Positions 17,963-27,167 of a stretch of DNA of 64,000 nt are shown here, piece by piece. Origin of the DNA: CALOCY01 sp942491975 (lineage in GTDB: Bacteria; Bacteroidota; Bacteroidia; Bacteroidales; Prolixibacteraceae); the NCBI GenBank assembly GCA_942491975.1, contig CALOCY010000004.1, positions 558,001-622,000 on the forward strand. Reading direction: 5' to 3'. The stretch's first letter is position 1; every line of letters begins with the position of its first letter. A program made the position numbers and the translations under genes. The notes under the pieces were generated by a model, which searched no databases, was not told the origin of the DNA, and worked only from the letters and a program-made list of their open reading frames with translations.

Positions 17963-18055
17963 ATGCCAAGCGGAAAGAAGCGAAAGAGACATAAGATGGC
18001 CACGCATAAACGTAAAAAGAGGCTAAGAAAAAACAGACATAAGAAGAAGAAATAA
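17963..18055 (+). CDS. 30-residue lysine/arginine-rich AURKAIP1/COX24-like protein
   Basis: The reading frame encodes MPSGKKRKRHKMATHKRKKR followed by LRKNRHKKKK, almost half Lys and Arg. Tiny proteins with this MPSGKKRKRHK start occur throughout Bacteroidota and are annotated as AURKAIP1/COX24-domain proteins, related to the C-terminus of mitochondrial ribosomal mS38; a ribosomal location is therefore likely. It is too short for most gene finders. Its position 7 nt after the HU-like gene and before rng is conserved in type. It may be a ribosome-bound peptide; that role is inferred. Confidence 0.78.
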   Translation: MPSGKKRKRHKMATHKRKKRLRKNRHKKKK

Positions 18056-18081
18056 TTTTCTTTTTACCAGATTGTTGATGG

Positions 18082-18120
18082 GATTAAACCTAAAGCACTA
18101 TGAGGGCTTTAGGTTTAATC
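18082..18120 (+). terminator. long perfect hairpin after the small basic protein
   Basis: GATTAAACCTAAAGC (18082-18096) pairs exactly with GCTTTAGGTTTAATC (18106-18120), a 15-bp stem with a 9-nt loop. The following T run is weak. It could terminate the HU/small-protein transcript or process the leader of rng, 53 nt downstream. Confidence 0.65.
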
Positions 18121-18173
18121 TGTTTAAAGGAGTTTATGATATGCTCCTGATTTAAAAACATTAGACTAAGATT

Positions 18174-19724
18174 GTGAGTAACGAATTAATTGTTGATGTT
18201 TCTCCCTCAGAGGTAATAACTGCACTGTTGGAAAATAAGAAGTTGGTTGAGCTGAACAGGGAAAAAAGCGGTTCTAAATTTGGTGTGGGCGATATTTACC
18301 TGGGAAGGGTAAAGAAGATTATGCCCAGTCTGAATGCGGCTTTCATTGACGTTGGTTACGAGAAAGATGCTTTTTTACATTACCTTGATCTGGGTCCCCA
18401 GTTCTCGACACTAAAAAAATTTTACCAGGTAGCAGGTTCAAAAAAGAACCGGATTACAACACTTTCCAAGCTACACTCAGAGCCGGATATCAATAAAGAG
18501 GGAAAAATCACGGAAGTATTAAAAGTAGGACAACCTATAATTGTTCAGGTAGCTAAAGAACCGATCTCAACTAAAGGGCCGCGTTTGACATCTGAAATCT
18601 CACTGGCTGGACGCAACCTGGTGCTAATGCCTTTCAGTGAAAAAGTGACCGTGTCACAAAAATTGGAATCGGGTGAAGAAAAAAACAGGCTTAAAAAACT
18701 GGTTCAGAGCATTAAACCCAAGAAATATGGTGTGATTATCCGTACTGCTGCAGAGGGGAAAAGGGTAGCAGAACTTGATGCTGAGTTGAGAAGATTGGTA
18801 AACCGTTGGGAAAGCCTTTTTTTACTGCTGAAAAAGGCAAAATCACCCAGTTTGTTGTTGGGAGAATTAGATCGTACAATTGCACTGTTAAGGGATATTT
18901 ATAATCCTGACTTTGGCAGTATTGTTGTAAATGATTTTGCTGTTTCTGAGGAGATTAGTGAATATTTGGGAGATATTGATCCCGAAAAGAAAAAGATTGT
19001 AAAACACTACAAAGGCAAAGATCCTATTTTTGCCTACTATGGGGTTGACAAACAGATCAAGGCATCGTTTGGTAAGACGGTATCGTTTAAAACCGGTGCT
19101 TACCTTATTATTGAACATACCGAAGCATTTCATGTAATTGATGTGAATAGTGGCAACCGGTCGAAAGTAGATATCGATCAGGAAACCAATGCCCTTGAAG
19201 TAAACCTGGCTGCTGCAGAAGAAGTTGCAAGGCAATTGAAACTGAGGGATATGGGCGGGATTATTGTAATCGATTTTATCGATATGCATAAATCAGAAAA
19301 CCGCCAAAAGGTTTATGAACATATGAAAAAGGTGATGGAATCAGATAGAACCAAGCATAACATATTGCCTTTGAGTAAGTTCTGTTTGATGCAAATTACC
19401 CGACAACGTGTGCGTCCCGAACAACATGTAGATACTTCTGAAACATGTCCGGTGTGTAAGGGGACAGGTAAAGTAACACCTACTATTTTGTTTGCTGATG
19501 AGATAGAGGACAGGGTAGCGTACTTTTTTACCGAACTAAACAAGAAAAAATTAACCATACAGGTGCATCCGTATGTTGCTGCATACCTTACAAAGGGATG
19601 GTTCTCGTTAAAAATGAAATGGTTTTTCAGGTATTGGAAAAAGGTTAAAATAGAGCAGGTGAATTCATTTAACTTTTTGGATTGTAAATTTTTAGACGAA
19701 AACCTTGAAGAGATGATCCTCTGA
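18174..19724 (+). CDS. rng: ribonuclease G/E family endoribonuclease
   Basis: The 516-residue protein starts at a GTG. An S1 domain (VGDIYLGRVKKIMPSLNAAFIDVGYEKDAFL, about 38-68) is followed by the RNase H-like and DNase I-like catalytic parts; metal-binding acids lie in VIDVNSG (about 322) and IVIDFIDMH (about 362). The Zn-link CPVCKGTGK (about 425) is present as CxxC. It lacks the long disordered arm of RNase E, so it is RNase G-sized. It would process rRNA and degrade mRNA from monophosphorylated 5' ends. Confidence 0.92.
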   Translation: MSNELIVDVSPSEVITALLENKKLVELNREKSGSKFGVGDIYLGRVKKIMPSLNAAFIDVGYEKDAFLHYLDLGPQFSTLKKFYQVAGSKKNRITTLSKLHSEPDINKEGKITEVLKVGQPIIVQVAKEPISTKGPRLTSEISLAGRNLVLMPFSEKVTVSQKLESGEEKNRLKKLVQSIKPKKYGVIIRTAAEGKRVAELDAELRRLVNRWESLFLLLKKAKSPSLLLGELDRTIALLRDIYNPDFGSIVVNDFAVSEEISEYLGDIDPEKKKIVKHYKGKDPIFAYYGVDKQIKASFGKTVSFKTGAYLIIEHTEAFHVIDVNSGNRSKVDIDQETNALEVNLAAAEEVARQLKLRDMGGIIVIDFIDMHKSENRQKVYEHMKKVMESDRTKHNILPLSKFCLMQITRQRVRPEQHVDTSETCPVCKGTGKVTPTILFADEIEDRVAYFFTELNKKKLTIQVHPYVAAYLTKGWFSLKMKWFFRYWKKVKIEQVNSFNFLDCKFLDENLEEMIL

Positions 19725-19821
19725 AAAAAGTGACCTGCAATAACAATGAAAGAAGATGTTCATATAATATATTTTTTGAGCAGCTTCTTTTTTTTGTTAG
19801 ATTGCATTAAATATACAGGTG

Positions 19822-20892
19822 ATGAATCGAATTGTTTTACTAACAGGATTGTTGCTTTTTTCGTTGCTGGCCAACGGAAAGTACTCCATTCAGGGAAAAG
19901 TTTCTCTTTCACAAAAGTGGCATCCAGTAATATATCTTGCATCACTTAATTCCCCCGATGATATATTTGTGGCTTCCCCTGACTTTATCATCAATAAATC
20001 AGCCATTGACGATGAGGGCAACTTTTTGCTGACAGGGGATGACCTGCCTGGGGAAAATCTGTTTTATCGGCTCTATGTAACACGAAATGAGGACTCTGCA
20101 GTAGAGTTTTATCCCACCAGCGATAAAAATTTTGTCCACCTGTTACTGCACAACAAATCGGAAATTACACTTGAAAGCAGAGATCTCACTTCTATTTTTG
20201 GCGAACTTCAGCTAACAGGTTCTCCGGAAAGCATCCAGATATGGTTTTTTGAAAAAGAGTTGGGGCAAAAAAAGGTTGATCTGGCCAATCAATTATCACG
20301 TACCAAAAGGGAACTGGCAGTGAAAAGCCTTAGCCGTTATATAAAAACCTTTGTTCGATCAACAGATAATAGCCTTGTGGCATTATTTGCTATATACCAC
20401 ATTGAAGATAAAGAAGCCGATTTTTTGGATGACAGCGACTTTTACCTCGATTTTCATGAGCGCTTTCAAAGACAGTTTCCCCAATCATCGTACCTGATAA
20501 ACTATAACGAACTGTTGAACCGGCTTGTGCGGTTCAGAAATACGGTGTGCCGTATCCCGGATAGCGAATTTAAAACCCGAAATTGGATTATTGCCATTGA
20601 AGGTATGATAATAGCATTGCTTTTGGCAGTAATTATATGGCTAATGCTAAAGGTGCGTAAGTTGAAGCAAAAACAGGCTTTAAGCATCCTTCCATCGTTA
20701 ATTGACACGTTGACCCAAACAGAAAAAGATGTCCTTGAATTGCTTGTAAACGGATTGACCAATAAAGAGATTGCTGTTGAAAAACATGTTGAATTGAGTA
20801 CGGTAAAAACCCACCTGAACAATATCTATAAAAAGCTGGGGGTCTTAAACCGGAATGAAGCAATAATCTACTATCAGTCAGTAAATCAGTAG
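19822..20892 (+). CDS. membrane-anchored LuxR-type regulator with periplasmic domain
   Basis: The 356-residue protein has a signal peptide or first helix (about 1-20), a periplasmic domain of about 230 residues (DUF4369-like: carries the early YSIQGKVSLSQKW strand pattern), one membrane helix (about 252-272), a basic linker (KVRKLKQKQ) and a LuxR/GerE helix-turn-helix (LTQTEKDVLELLVNGLTNKEIA...STVKTHLNNIYKKLG, about 290-345). This puts the sensor outside and the DNA-binding domain inside in one polypeptide. The ATG at 19822 directly follows an alternative GTG. It lies alone between rng and dsbD. The signal and target genes are unknown. Confidence 0.82.
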   Translation: MNRIVLLTGLLLFSLLANGKYSIQGKVSLSQKWHPVIYLASLNSPDDIFVASPDFIINKSAIDDEGNFLLTGDDLPGENLFYRLYVTRNEDSAVEFYPTSDKNFVHLLLHNKSEITLESRDLTSIFGELQLTGSPESIQIWFFEKELGQKKVDLANQLSRTKRELAVKSLSRYIKTFVRSTDNSLVALFAIYHIEDKEADFLDDSDFYLDFHERFQRQFPQSSYLINYNELLNRLVRFRNTVCRIPDSEFKTRNWIIAIEGMIIALLLAVIIWLMLKVRKLKQKQALSILPSLIDTLTQTEKDVLELLVNGLTNKEIAVEKHVELSTVKTHLNNIYKKLGVLNRNEAIIYYQSVNQ

Positions 20893-21071
20893 ATTGTATT
20901 GAAGGTTGATTAAAAATCAACCGGGGTGTAGCCCTCATTTCCATCTTTCAGGGTTAAATTTATGTGTAATAATTTCCCTATTTTTAAATAATTAACGTTA
21001 CCCGTTAAGGTCGAAACGGGCATTTTTAGCATGGTAATGATAACAGTAAAAAAATAAAAATAATTGTACTG

Positions 21072-23030
21072 ATGAGAACAATTTTTGTAACAGCTGCACT
21101 CTTAGCAGCTATGATTTCGGGGGTGTATGCCCAAATATTGAAACCTGTAAAATGGTCATTTGAGTCGAAAAAGACAGGTGATAAAGGGTATGAACTGATA
21201 TTTAACGCTTCGATAGAGAGAGGTTGGCATTTGTATGCTACCGATCTTCCTGAGGGAGGGCCGATAAAAACATCTTTCAATATTGAATCGATGGAAGGGT
21301 TTGAATATACCTCGGAATTGGAAGCCAATAAAGCTCCGGTTGAAAAATTTGACGATTCATTTCAGATGAACCTGAGGTATTATGGGGGGAATGTATCTTT
21401 TACCCGAAAAATAGCACTTAAAAGGGATAAAAAAGTTGAAATCAAGGGGTATGTTGAATTTATGGCCTGTAATGATGAGACCTGCACGCCCCCTATGGAG
21501 GAAGAGTTTGCTTTTACCCTGGGTAAAGAGGCAGTCCTTGTTATGGAGGAAGAAGAACCGGTGGAAAAACCTGCCGAAGACACAGAAAAAGAGTCGTTGT
21601 GGGTCTTTTTCTTCATTGCCCTTACATCAGGGTTTATTGGTGTATTAACACCTTGTGTTTATCCGATGATTCCCATGACAGTGACCTTTTTTATGAACAC
21701 CAGTAAAAATAAGTTGCAGGCCAAAGCAAATGCACTGGTTTACGGGCTTTCCATTATTGTGATTTACACATTTATCGGGGTGCTGGTGTCGGTGTTATTT
21801 GGATCAGATTCGATAAAACAGGTGAGTAGCAGTTGGATCACCAATACCATCTTTTTCCTGTTGTTTGCCCTTTTTGCGGCATCCTTCTTTGGATTGTTTG
21901 AATTTGTCCTGCCCACCTCACTGACCAATAAATCGGATAAACAAGCTGATAAAGGTGGTTTAATCGGATCGTTTTTTATGGCCCTGACCCTGGTGTTGGT
22001 TTCGTTTTCATGTACAGCCCCGTTTGTTGGTGGGATTTTAGTTGAAGCTTCTACCGGGAGCATCATAAAACCTGCAGTCGGGATGTTCGGTTTTTCCTTG
22101 GCTTTTGCACTGCCGTTTACCATTTTGGCACTCTTCCCCTCGTGGTTGAAAAAACTGCCGAAGTCAGGTGGTTGGTTAAATGGTGTAAAAGTGGTTCTCG
22201 GATTTGTTATCCTGGCACTGGGAATGAAATTTCTGTTGGTGCCGAACCAGGCATTGGGGTGGGGATTGACCCGTGAGTTCTTTATTGCCGTGTGGATTGT
22301 ACTCTTTACCCTTATGGGGCTTTACTTATTGGGAAAAATCAAATTTTCACACGATAGCGATATAAACCATATTAGTGTACCCCGGCTGGTGTTGATCATT
22401 GCTACATTTACATTTGTTGTGTACCTGATGCCGGGAATGTTTGGTGCCCCGTTGAAAACGATTTCCGGTTTCCTTCCTGCTGAGTCGTCATTCAACCTGG
22501 TAGAGATTATTGAGAAAAACAGGGGAAATACTGTTGCCGATGATGCAAAATCAGCCATTTGTGAAGAGCCCAAATACAACGACCTGTTTAAGTTGCCGCA
22601 TGGATTGCAGGGATATTTTGATTATGAACAGGGGGTAAAATGCGCAAAAGAGTTAAATAAACCCATTCTCCTTGATTTTAAAGGCCATGCCTGCACCAAT
22701 TGCAAAGTCATGGAAAAAAATGTATGGTCAGATCCGGAAGTACTGAAACGACTTCGTAACGATTATGTGATTATTGCCCTGTATGTGGATGAACGGGCAA
22801 AACTGCCTGAATCGGAGTGGGTAACATCAACGTTTGACGGGAAAGTGAAGAAGACAATTGGCAAAAAGAATGCCGATTTTCAGGCGTCACGGTTTGGGGT
22901 AAATTCACAGCCTTACTATGTATTGCTTGATCACAACGGATCAAAACTTACCGATCCCAAAGGCTTTGATTTGAATGTTAAAAATTATATTGATTTTTTG
23001 GATCGGGGAATCGAAGCATTTAAAAAATAG
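21072..23030 (+). CDS. dsbD: thiol:disulfide interchange protein DsbD
   Basis: The 652-residue protein carries the three DsbD modules. A signal peptide (about 1-20) leads into the N-terminal Ig-like domain with the redox pair in MACNDETCTPP (about 135-142). Eight membrane helices (about 177-445) follow with cysteines in TPCVYP and SFSCTAPF. The C-terminal thioredoxin domain has CTNC (about 540). It carries electrons from cytoplasmic thioredoxin to periplasmic proteins, keeping cysteines reduced and helping cytochrome c maturation. All six redox cysteines are visible. It appears monocistronic and ends at a hairpin plus terminator. Confidence 0.93.
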   Translation: MRTIFVTAALLAAMISGVYAQILKPVKWSFESKKTGDKGYELIFNASIERGWHLYATDLPEGGPIKTSFNIESMEGFEYTSELEANKAPVEKFDDSFQMNLRYYGGNVSFTRKIALKRDKKVEIKGYVEFMACNDETCTPPMEEEFAFTLGKEAVLVMEEEEPVEKPAEDTEKESLWVFFFIALTSGFIGVLTPCVYPMIPMTVTFFMNTSKNKLQAKANALVYGLSIIVIYTFIGVLVSVLFGSDSIKQVSSSWITNTIFFLLFALFAASFFGLFEFVLPTSLTNKSDKQADKGGLIGSFFMALTLVLVSFSCTAPFVGGILVEASTGSIIKPAVGMFGFSLAFALPFTILALFPSWLKKLPKSGGWLNGVKVVLGFVILALGMKFLLVPNQALGWGLTREFFIAVWIVLFTLMGLYLLGKIKFSHDSDINHISVPRLVLIIATFTFVVYLMPGMFGAPLKTISGFLPAESSFNLVEIIEKNRGNTVADDAKSAICEEPKYNDLFKLPHGLQGYFDYEQGVKCAKELNKPILLDFKGHACTNCKVMEKNVWSDPEVLKRLRNDYVIIALYVDERAKLPESEWVTSTFDGKVKKTIGKKNADFQASRFGVNSQPYYVLLDHNGSKLTDPKGFDLNVKNYIDFLDRGIEAFKK

Positions 23031-23039
23031 ATGCTAATT

Positions 23040-23072
23040 AACTTTTCTAAAGTTTAAAACTTTAGAAAAGTT
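23040..23072. repeat. 33-bp palindrome (16-bp arms, 1-nt loop)
   Basis: AACTTTTCTAAAGTTT and its exact reverse complement flank a single A, just after dsbD. The core ACTTT..AAAAGT recurs in the inverted repeat at 30568-30653. Confidence 0.8.
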
Positions 23073-23090
23073 CTATCATTATAAAAGCAA

Positions 23091-23121
23091 CAGGGCTGCT
23101 CATTTGGGCAGCCCTGTTTTT
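23091..23121 (+). terminator. Rho-independent terminator of dsbD
   Basis: CAGGGCTGC (23091-23099) pairs with GCAGCCCTG (23108-23116), followed by five T. Confidence 0.88.
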
Positions 23122-23144
23122 CTTGTTTTGACAAATGGATGGTA

Positions 23145-23825
23145 TTAGTATGTTTTCAGGTTAAAAGAGTAGTGACCGGTTGCATTTTTTGTTTTTACAG
23201 TAATTTTCCAGTCGCCAAAGTGATCCTTGTATTTTTCTTTCTCTTCCTCTTTGATGTAAATATTGTGTGACCACGACACATCACCCAACGGGGTGATCTC
23301 CACTTTCTTTAAGACCTCTCCGCTGGGAAGAATGACGGACAAAAAGATGTTGCCTTTTTCGCTTTCCCCGCAAATAGTCATTTTTATCTTTTTTTGTCCC
23401 TCTTCAACGGTAAAGGTGGTAGAAGCATCAAGAGGCTCTCCTTTAAGGTGCTTGGATAAAGACAACGAGCTGCTTTTATCATTATGAGGTGTCTCAAAAT
23501 TATAAAAGAAGTGTTCGTCATCAATGTTGAGGTCAAGATCAAAATTCATGTTCTCATTGACCTCTTCCAGTGCCCGTTCTACCTCTTCCATAACCTTTTC
23601 CAGTTCCACCTCCTTCATCGCTTTTTTCATTGTCTCTCCTGCTTTCTTCAGGGCTTTTTCCACTTCCTTCTTCTCTTTCTCTGTCAGCTCTCGAATCTCT
23701 TTTTTACCATCCGGGGTTATCACTGTTGCTTTTTCGGGTAACACATCTTTGTTTTGTGCAGCCAGAAGTCCTGAAGATAAAAGGATTACAAGTAGTGCAG
23801 CTGTAATAAATGCTAATTTTTTCAT
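23145..23825 (-). CDS. exported protein with Glu/Lys-rich coiled coil, unknown function
   Basis: I do not recognise this 226-residue protein. It has a clear signal peptide (about 1-23, SGLLAAQNKD), a strongly charged helical region (about 40-95) with repeated EKEKKEVEKAL and VEKVMEEVERALEEV patterns that look like a coiled coil, and a C-terminal beta-rich domain (about 120-226) ending DWKITVKTKNATGHYSFNLKTY, like an Ig or MG-type sandwich. No lipobox or sorting domain is evident. It converges with dsbD and is divergent from the two-component pair 521 nt away, so it might be controlled by that pair, but this is speculation. Confidence 0.6.
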   Translation of the reverse strand: MKKLAFITAALLVILLSSGLLAAQNKDVLPEKATVITPDGKKEIRELTEKEKKEVEKALKKAGETMKKAMKEVELEKVMEEVERALEEVNENMNFDLDLNIDDEHFFYNFETPHNDKSSSLSLSKHLKGEPLDASTTFTVEEGQKKIKMTICGESEKGNIFLSVILPSGEVLKKVEITPLGDVSWSHNIYIKEEEKEKYKDHFGDWKITVKTKNATGHYSFNLKTY

Positions 23826-24346
23826 GGCTCTTTATTTTTAGTGTTGGACATCTTTTTTCATTTGTTTAATTTTTTTTGCATGCAGATTATCTGCAAAAAA
23901 ATTATAATACATTCAGGAACTCACATAAACTTTTTTAATCATTCCTGTTCTTAAAATTTAAGATTAATAAAGTTTGTGTTCGTTTCATACTGTAAAAATA
24001 CAACCGGAATATGCTGTTTGTTGTTAATAGTAGGTTAATGGCGGGTTAACGCTGTTTTTTCGGGGAGAAAGTGTTAATTTTATAATGTGGGAGTAAGGGC
24101 AATGTGTTGATGTATTAATGAAAAATTGTGATGATTTTTGATTTTTAACTAAATTTTAAATGGATGAAAAGTCTATGATCAAAGAACAAAATATACGGGA
24201 ACATAAATATTTTTTGTTCCGAAAAATAATAAATCTTTGATTTATGAAATTTTTCGAGAATTCTCGAAATGGCAACAAGATTAAAATCTTGGTCATTTCG
24301 GAATCTTGTGTCTTGATACTTGAATATTGTGTCTAAATTTTAACAG
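23826..24346. other. 521-nt divergent intergenic region
   Basis: AT-rich, with no open frame of note. It carries the double palindrome at 24252-24300 and a word-like stretch (CTTGTGTCTTGATACTTGAATATTGTGTCT, about 24304-24333) shortly before the histidine kinase ATG. Promoters for both flanking genes must lie here, but I see no clean consensus. Confidence 0.6.
24252..24300. repeat. two overlapping palindromes sharing one arm
   Basis: TTTCGAGAATTCTCGAAA (24252-24269) is a perfect 18-bp palindrome. A second stem pairs CGAAATG (24265-24271) with CATTTCG (24294-24300) and CAAGATT (24276-24282) with AATCTTG (24285-24291). Both use the CGAAA bases, so only one can form at a time. Confidence 0.65.
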
Positions 24347-25723
24347 ATGAAATTACGCTTTGTTATAATTATAGGGTTTATTCCTTTGCTGGCACTATTG
24401 TTGGTACAGGCTTATGTGGTCAACGAATTTTACAAGCTGAAAAGCAATGCGTTTGATACACGTTATGGCAGGGAAGTAAACATCGCCTTCTCTCTACTGG
24501 GGGATGAGATTGATTCCAACCCGCTGGATTCGGTATCTAAAAATCTGAGCCGTTTTTCATACAACCTTTTTGAGAGCAAATTAGATTACGACTTTTTACA
24601 GGAAGATGCGAAAATAAGGGGAAAGATATATAATGAGTTTGAGGCGATAATACGTAAACATGAACGAATAACCCCTTTTGTAAAAGCGTACCTGAAGTTG
24701 AGAGGATTGGAAAATGATCTTGCCTCACGGTTTTTTATACGGGAACTCACGCTTATAAATGGAAACCAAAAGTATGAGATCTACAAAAAAGCCAAAAGCA
24801 AAGGGCTGCAGGGAGGAGAAAGTGATAGGGAAGGTAAAATCTTTGTACGAAAAATAGGTGTTGAAACAGACTATTACCGGTTTGTACTTGATTTTTATAT
24901 TGATTTTACCGGCCGCCGGGCCATTATTCTTCATGAGATGAAAGGGGTGCTGGCTGTCGTTTCGCTTACCCTGCTAAGTGTATTGCTCGTTTTTATTGCT
25001 ACCGTTCGTAACCTGTTGCGGCAAAAAAAACTATCGGACGTAAAATCTGATTTTATCAATAATATGACCCATGAACTCAAAACTCCCCTGTCAACCATAG
25101 CCGTTGCCAGTTCGAGCCTTACCATGGAGCAGGTATTAAAAGATAAAGAGAAGTCAAAATCGTTGTCGGAGATTATAAAGAAACAAAACAAGCATCTCAC
25201 CCACATGATAGACCATATCTTGGAAATAGGGGTTTTGGACCGGGATAAATTTAAATTGAATACAGAAGAGGTTGAAATATTACCGTTTATGCGGGAAATT
25301 GTTGATGCATTCCGTGTTGAATGTGAAGATAAAAGAGAGATTGAAATAATAGAAGACTATGCTGTTGATGAGAAGGATTCGGTAAAAATAGATAAACACC
25401 AGATAACCAGGGTAATCAATAATTTACTGACCAATGCCATTAAATATAGTGATGATAAACCTGTAGTAAAGTTGAGCGTGGAAGGTAATGACGGGTTTGT
25501 TATACGGGTTGAGGATAATGGACTGGGGATTGGTAAAGAAGACCAGAAACATGTGTTTACAAAGTTTTACCGGTGTAACCATGACCATAAACATAAGGTA
25601 AAAGGATTGGGGTTGGGGCTCTATTTTGTGCAACAGATTATAGAATCGCATAAGGGTACGATTCAATTGAAAAGCACGTTGGGGAAAGGGAGTATATTTA
25701 CAATAAGATTACCGAAAAAATAA
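24347..25723 (+). CDS. two-component sensor histidine kinase
   Basis: The 458-residue protein has an N-terminal membrane helix (about 5-25), a periplasmic region (about 26-190), a second helix (about 197-217) and a HisKA/HATPase core. The H box MTHELKTPLS places the phospho-accepting His at about 242. Further motifs are the N box INNLLTNAIKYSDD (about 358-371), G1 VEDNGLGIG and G2 KGLGLGLYFVQQII. It autophosphorylates and passes phosphate to the regulator 13 nt downstream. Homologues such as RprX of Bacteroides have this size, but the signal is unknown. Confidence 0.93.
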   Translation: MKLRFVIIIGFIPLLALLLVQAYVVNEFYKLKSNAFDTRYGREVNIAFSLLGDEIDSNPLDSVSKNLSRFSYNLFESKLDYDFLQEDAKIRGKIYNEFEAIIRKHERITPFVKAYLKLRGLENDLASRFFIRELTLINGNQKYEIYKKAKSKGLQGGESDREGKIFVRKIGVETDYYRFVLDFYIDFTGRRAIILHEMKGVLAVVSLTLLSVLLVFIATVRNLLRQKKLSDVKSDFINNMTHELKTPLSTIAVASSSLTMEQVLKDKEKSKSLSEIIKKQNKHLTHMIDHILEIGVLDRDKFKLNTEEVEILPFMREIVDAFRVECEDKREIEIIEDYAVDEKDSVKIDKHQITRVINNLLTNAIKYSDDKPVVKLSVEGNDGFVIRVEDNGLGIGKEDQKHVFTKFYRCNHDHKHKVKGLGLGLYFVQQIIESHKGTIQLKSTLGKGSIFTIRLPKK

Positions 25724-25736
25724 AAACAATACAGTT

Positions 25737-26411
25737 ATGAAAGTTCTACTTGCAGAAGATGATATTGATTTGGGAAATGTGTTGTGTCAGTTCTTAGAGT
25801 TGAGTGGATTTGAGGTAAACCTTGCCAGGGATGGCAAAGAGGGATTGGAAATATTTACATCACAAAAGGCAGATACAGATATTTGTGTCCTGGACGTTAT
25901 GATGCCGGAGATGGATGGCTTTACGCTTGCCAGGCACATACGAAAGCTGGATCAGGATGTCCCGATTATATTTCTTACGGCTAAAAACCAAAAAGAGGAC
26001 ATCATGACCGGCTTGAAGCTGGGGGCTGATGATTATATCACAAAGCCTTTTGAAGTGGAAGTATTGGTGCTGCGTATTCAGAATATATTAAAGCGTACAA
26101 AGAAAATAGAACCGGAGTTGCTGGAACTAAAGAGCATTGTCCTGAAGTTTTCAGAATATAAGTTGTGTGTTGGCGAAAAAGAGTACCGGCTAACAGAGCG
26201 TGAGGCACAGTTGTTCAGGCATTTGATGCAGAATAAGAACAGGATACTGAAACGCGAAGACATCCTCTCGGAACTGTGGGGTGAAAATGACTATTTTCTG
26301 GGGCGGAGCATGGATGTTTTTATAAGCAGGATACGGAAATACCTGGGTGATGAACCGGGAGTTACATTGGAAACGGTCCGGGGGGTAGGTTATATTTTAA
26401 GCGAGAATTGA
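25737..26411 (+). CDS. OmpR-family response regulator
   Basis: The 224-residue protein has a receiver domain with acidic residues LAEDDI, phosphoacceptor Asp53 in ICVLDVMMPEMDG, and DDYITKPFE with the conserved Lys. A winged-helix domain follows (about 130-224) with YRLTEREAQLFRHLMQNKN and VRGVGYIL. It is the partner of the kinase 13 nt upstream, as in RprXY-like pairs. Its targets are not shown by the sequence. Confidence 0.93.
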   Translation: MKVLLAEDDIDLGNVLCQFLELSGFEVNLARDGKEGLEIFTSQKADTDICVLDVMMPEMDGFTLARHIRKLDQDVPIIFLTAKNQKEDIMTGLKLGADDYITKPFEVEVLVLRIQNILKRTKKIEPELLELKSIVLKFSEYKLCVGEKEYRLTEREAQLFRHLMQNKNRILKREDILSELWGENDYFLGRSMDVFISRIRKYLGDEPGVTLETVRGVGYILSEN

Positions 26412-26534
26412 TTGTTAATATATCTTAAATTGCAGCGTGAAAAAATAAATTCGACAGATTTTCTGTTGTTTTTTTTATAAATTGTCTCTTCAACGTAGAT
26501 TTGTTGTGTTGTTTTCTAATCAAAACAGGGAGAG

Positions 26535-27167
26535 ATGGATGTTCAAAGAGTATTGTTTTGGAATGTAGATACTCAGATCGATTTTATAAATCCTGAGGGG
26601 AAGCTATATGTTTCCGGGGCGGAAAAATTGAAACCTGTATGGGCAAAAATTACCCGGTTTGCCAAAACGCATCAAGTGAGGGTAATAAACACGATGGATT
26701 ACCACTACATTAATTCGGCAGAATTATCTGTTTATCCTGATTTTCAAAAATCATTTCCCCAGCATTGTATGGCCGGAACTTCCGGTGCCCGTTATATTGA
26801 AGAAACAATACCGGAATGTCCTGTTATTTTTGAATGGGATAAAACGTACCATTTACATGAAGACTTTGATGACCCGGTAAATAACCGGAATATTGTCATA
26901 CGCAAAGATGCTTTTGATGTGTTTGAAGGGAATTGCAATACAGAGAACCTGCTAAAATACCTCAATCCTGATAAAATATTTGTATACGGGGTAACGACAA
27001 ATGTATGTGTAGACAAAGCTGTTGTTGGCCTTGCGAACAGGGGATACCATGTATTTGTCCTGGAAGATGCCATCAAAGAACTATCTACACTGCCCCTTCC
27101 ATTCAAAGCATGGGATCAACTGGGGGTAAAACGCATTCGTTTTGCTGAAATAGAGCAATACCTCTAG
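26535..27167 (+). CDS. isochorismatase-like cysteine hydrolase, nicotinamidase type
   Basis: The 210-residue protein has the catalytic triad of the family: Asp12 (NVDTQIDF), Lys124 (VIRKDAF) and Cys158 (GVTTNVCVDKA). Metal ligands Asp55 and His57 (MDYHY) and the FPQHCMAGTSGA motif (about 74-85) resemble nicotinamidases, which turn nicotinamide into nicotinate for NAD salvage. Other amidases of the fold cannot be excluded. Its stop overlaps the stop of convergent map by 4 nt. Confidence 0.8.
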   Translation: MDVQRVLFWNVDTQIDFINPEGKLYVSGAEKLKPVWAKITRFAKTHQVRVINTMDYHYINSAELSVYPDFQKSFPQHCMAGTSGARYIEETIPECPVIFEWDKTYHLHEDFDDPVNNRNIVIRKDAFDVFEGNCNTENLLKYLNPDKIFVYGVTTNVCVDKAVVGLANRGYHVFVLEDAIKELSTLPLPFKAWDQLGVKRIRFAEIEQYL

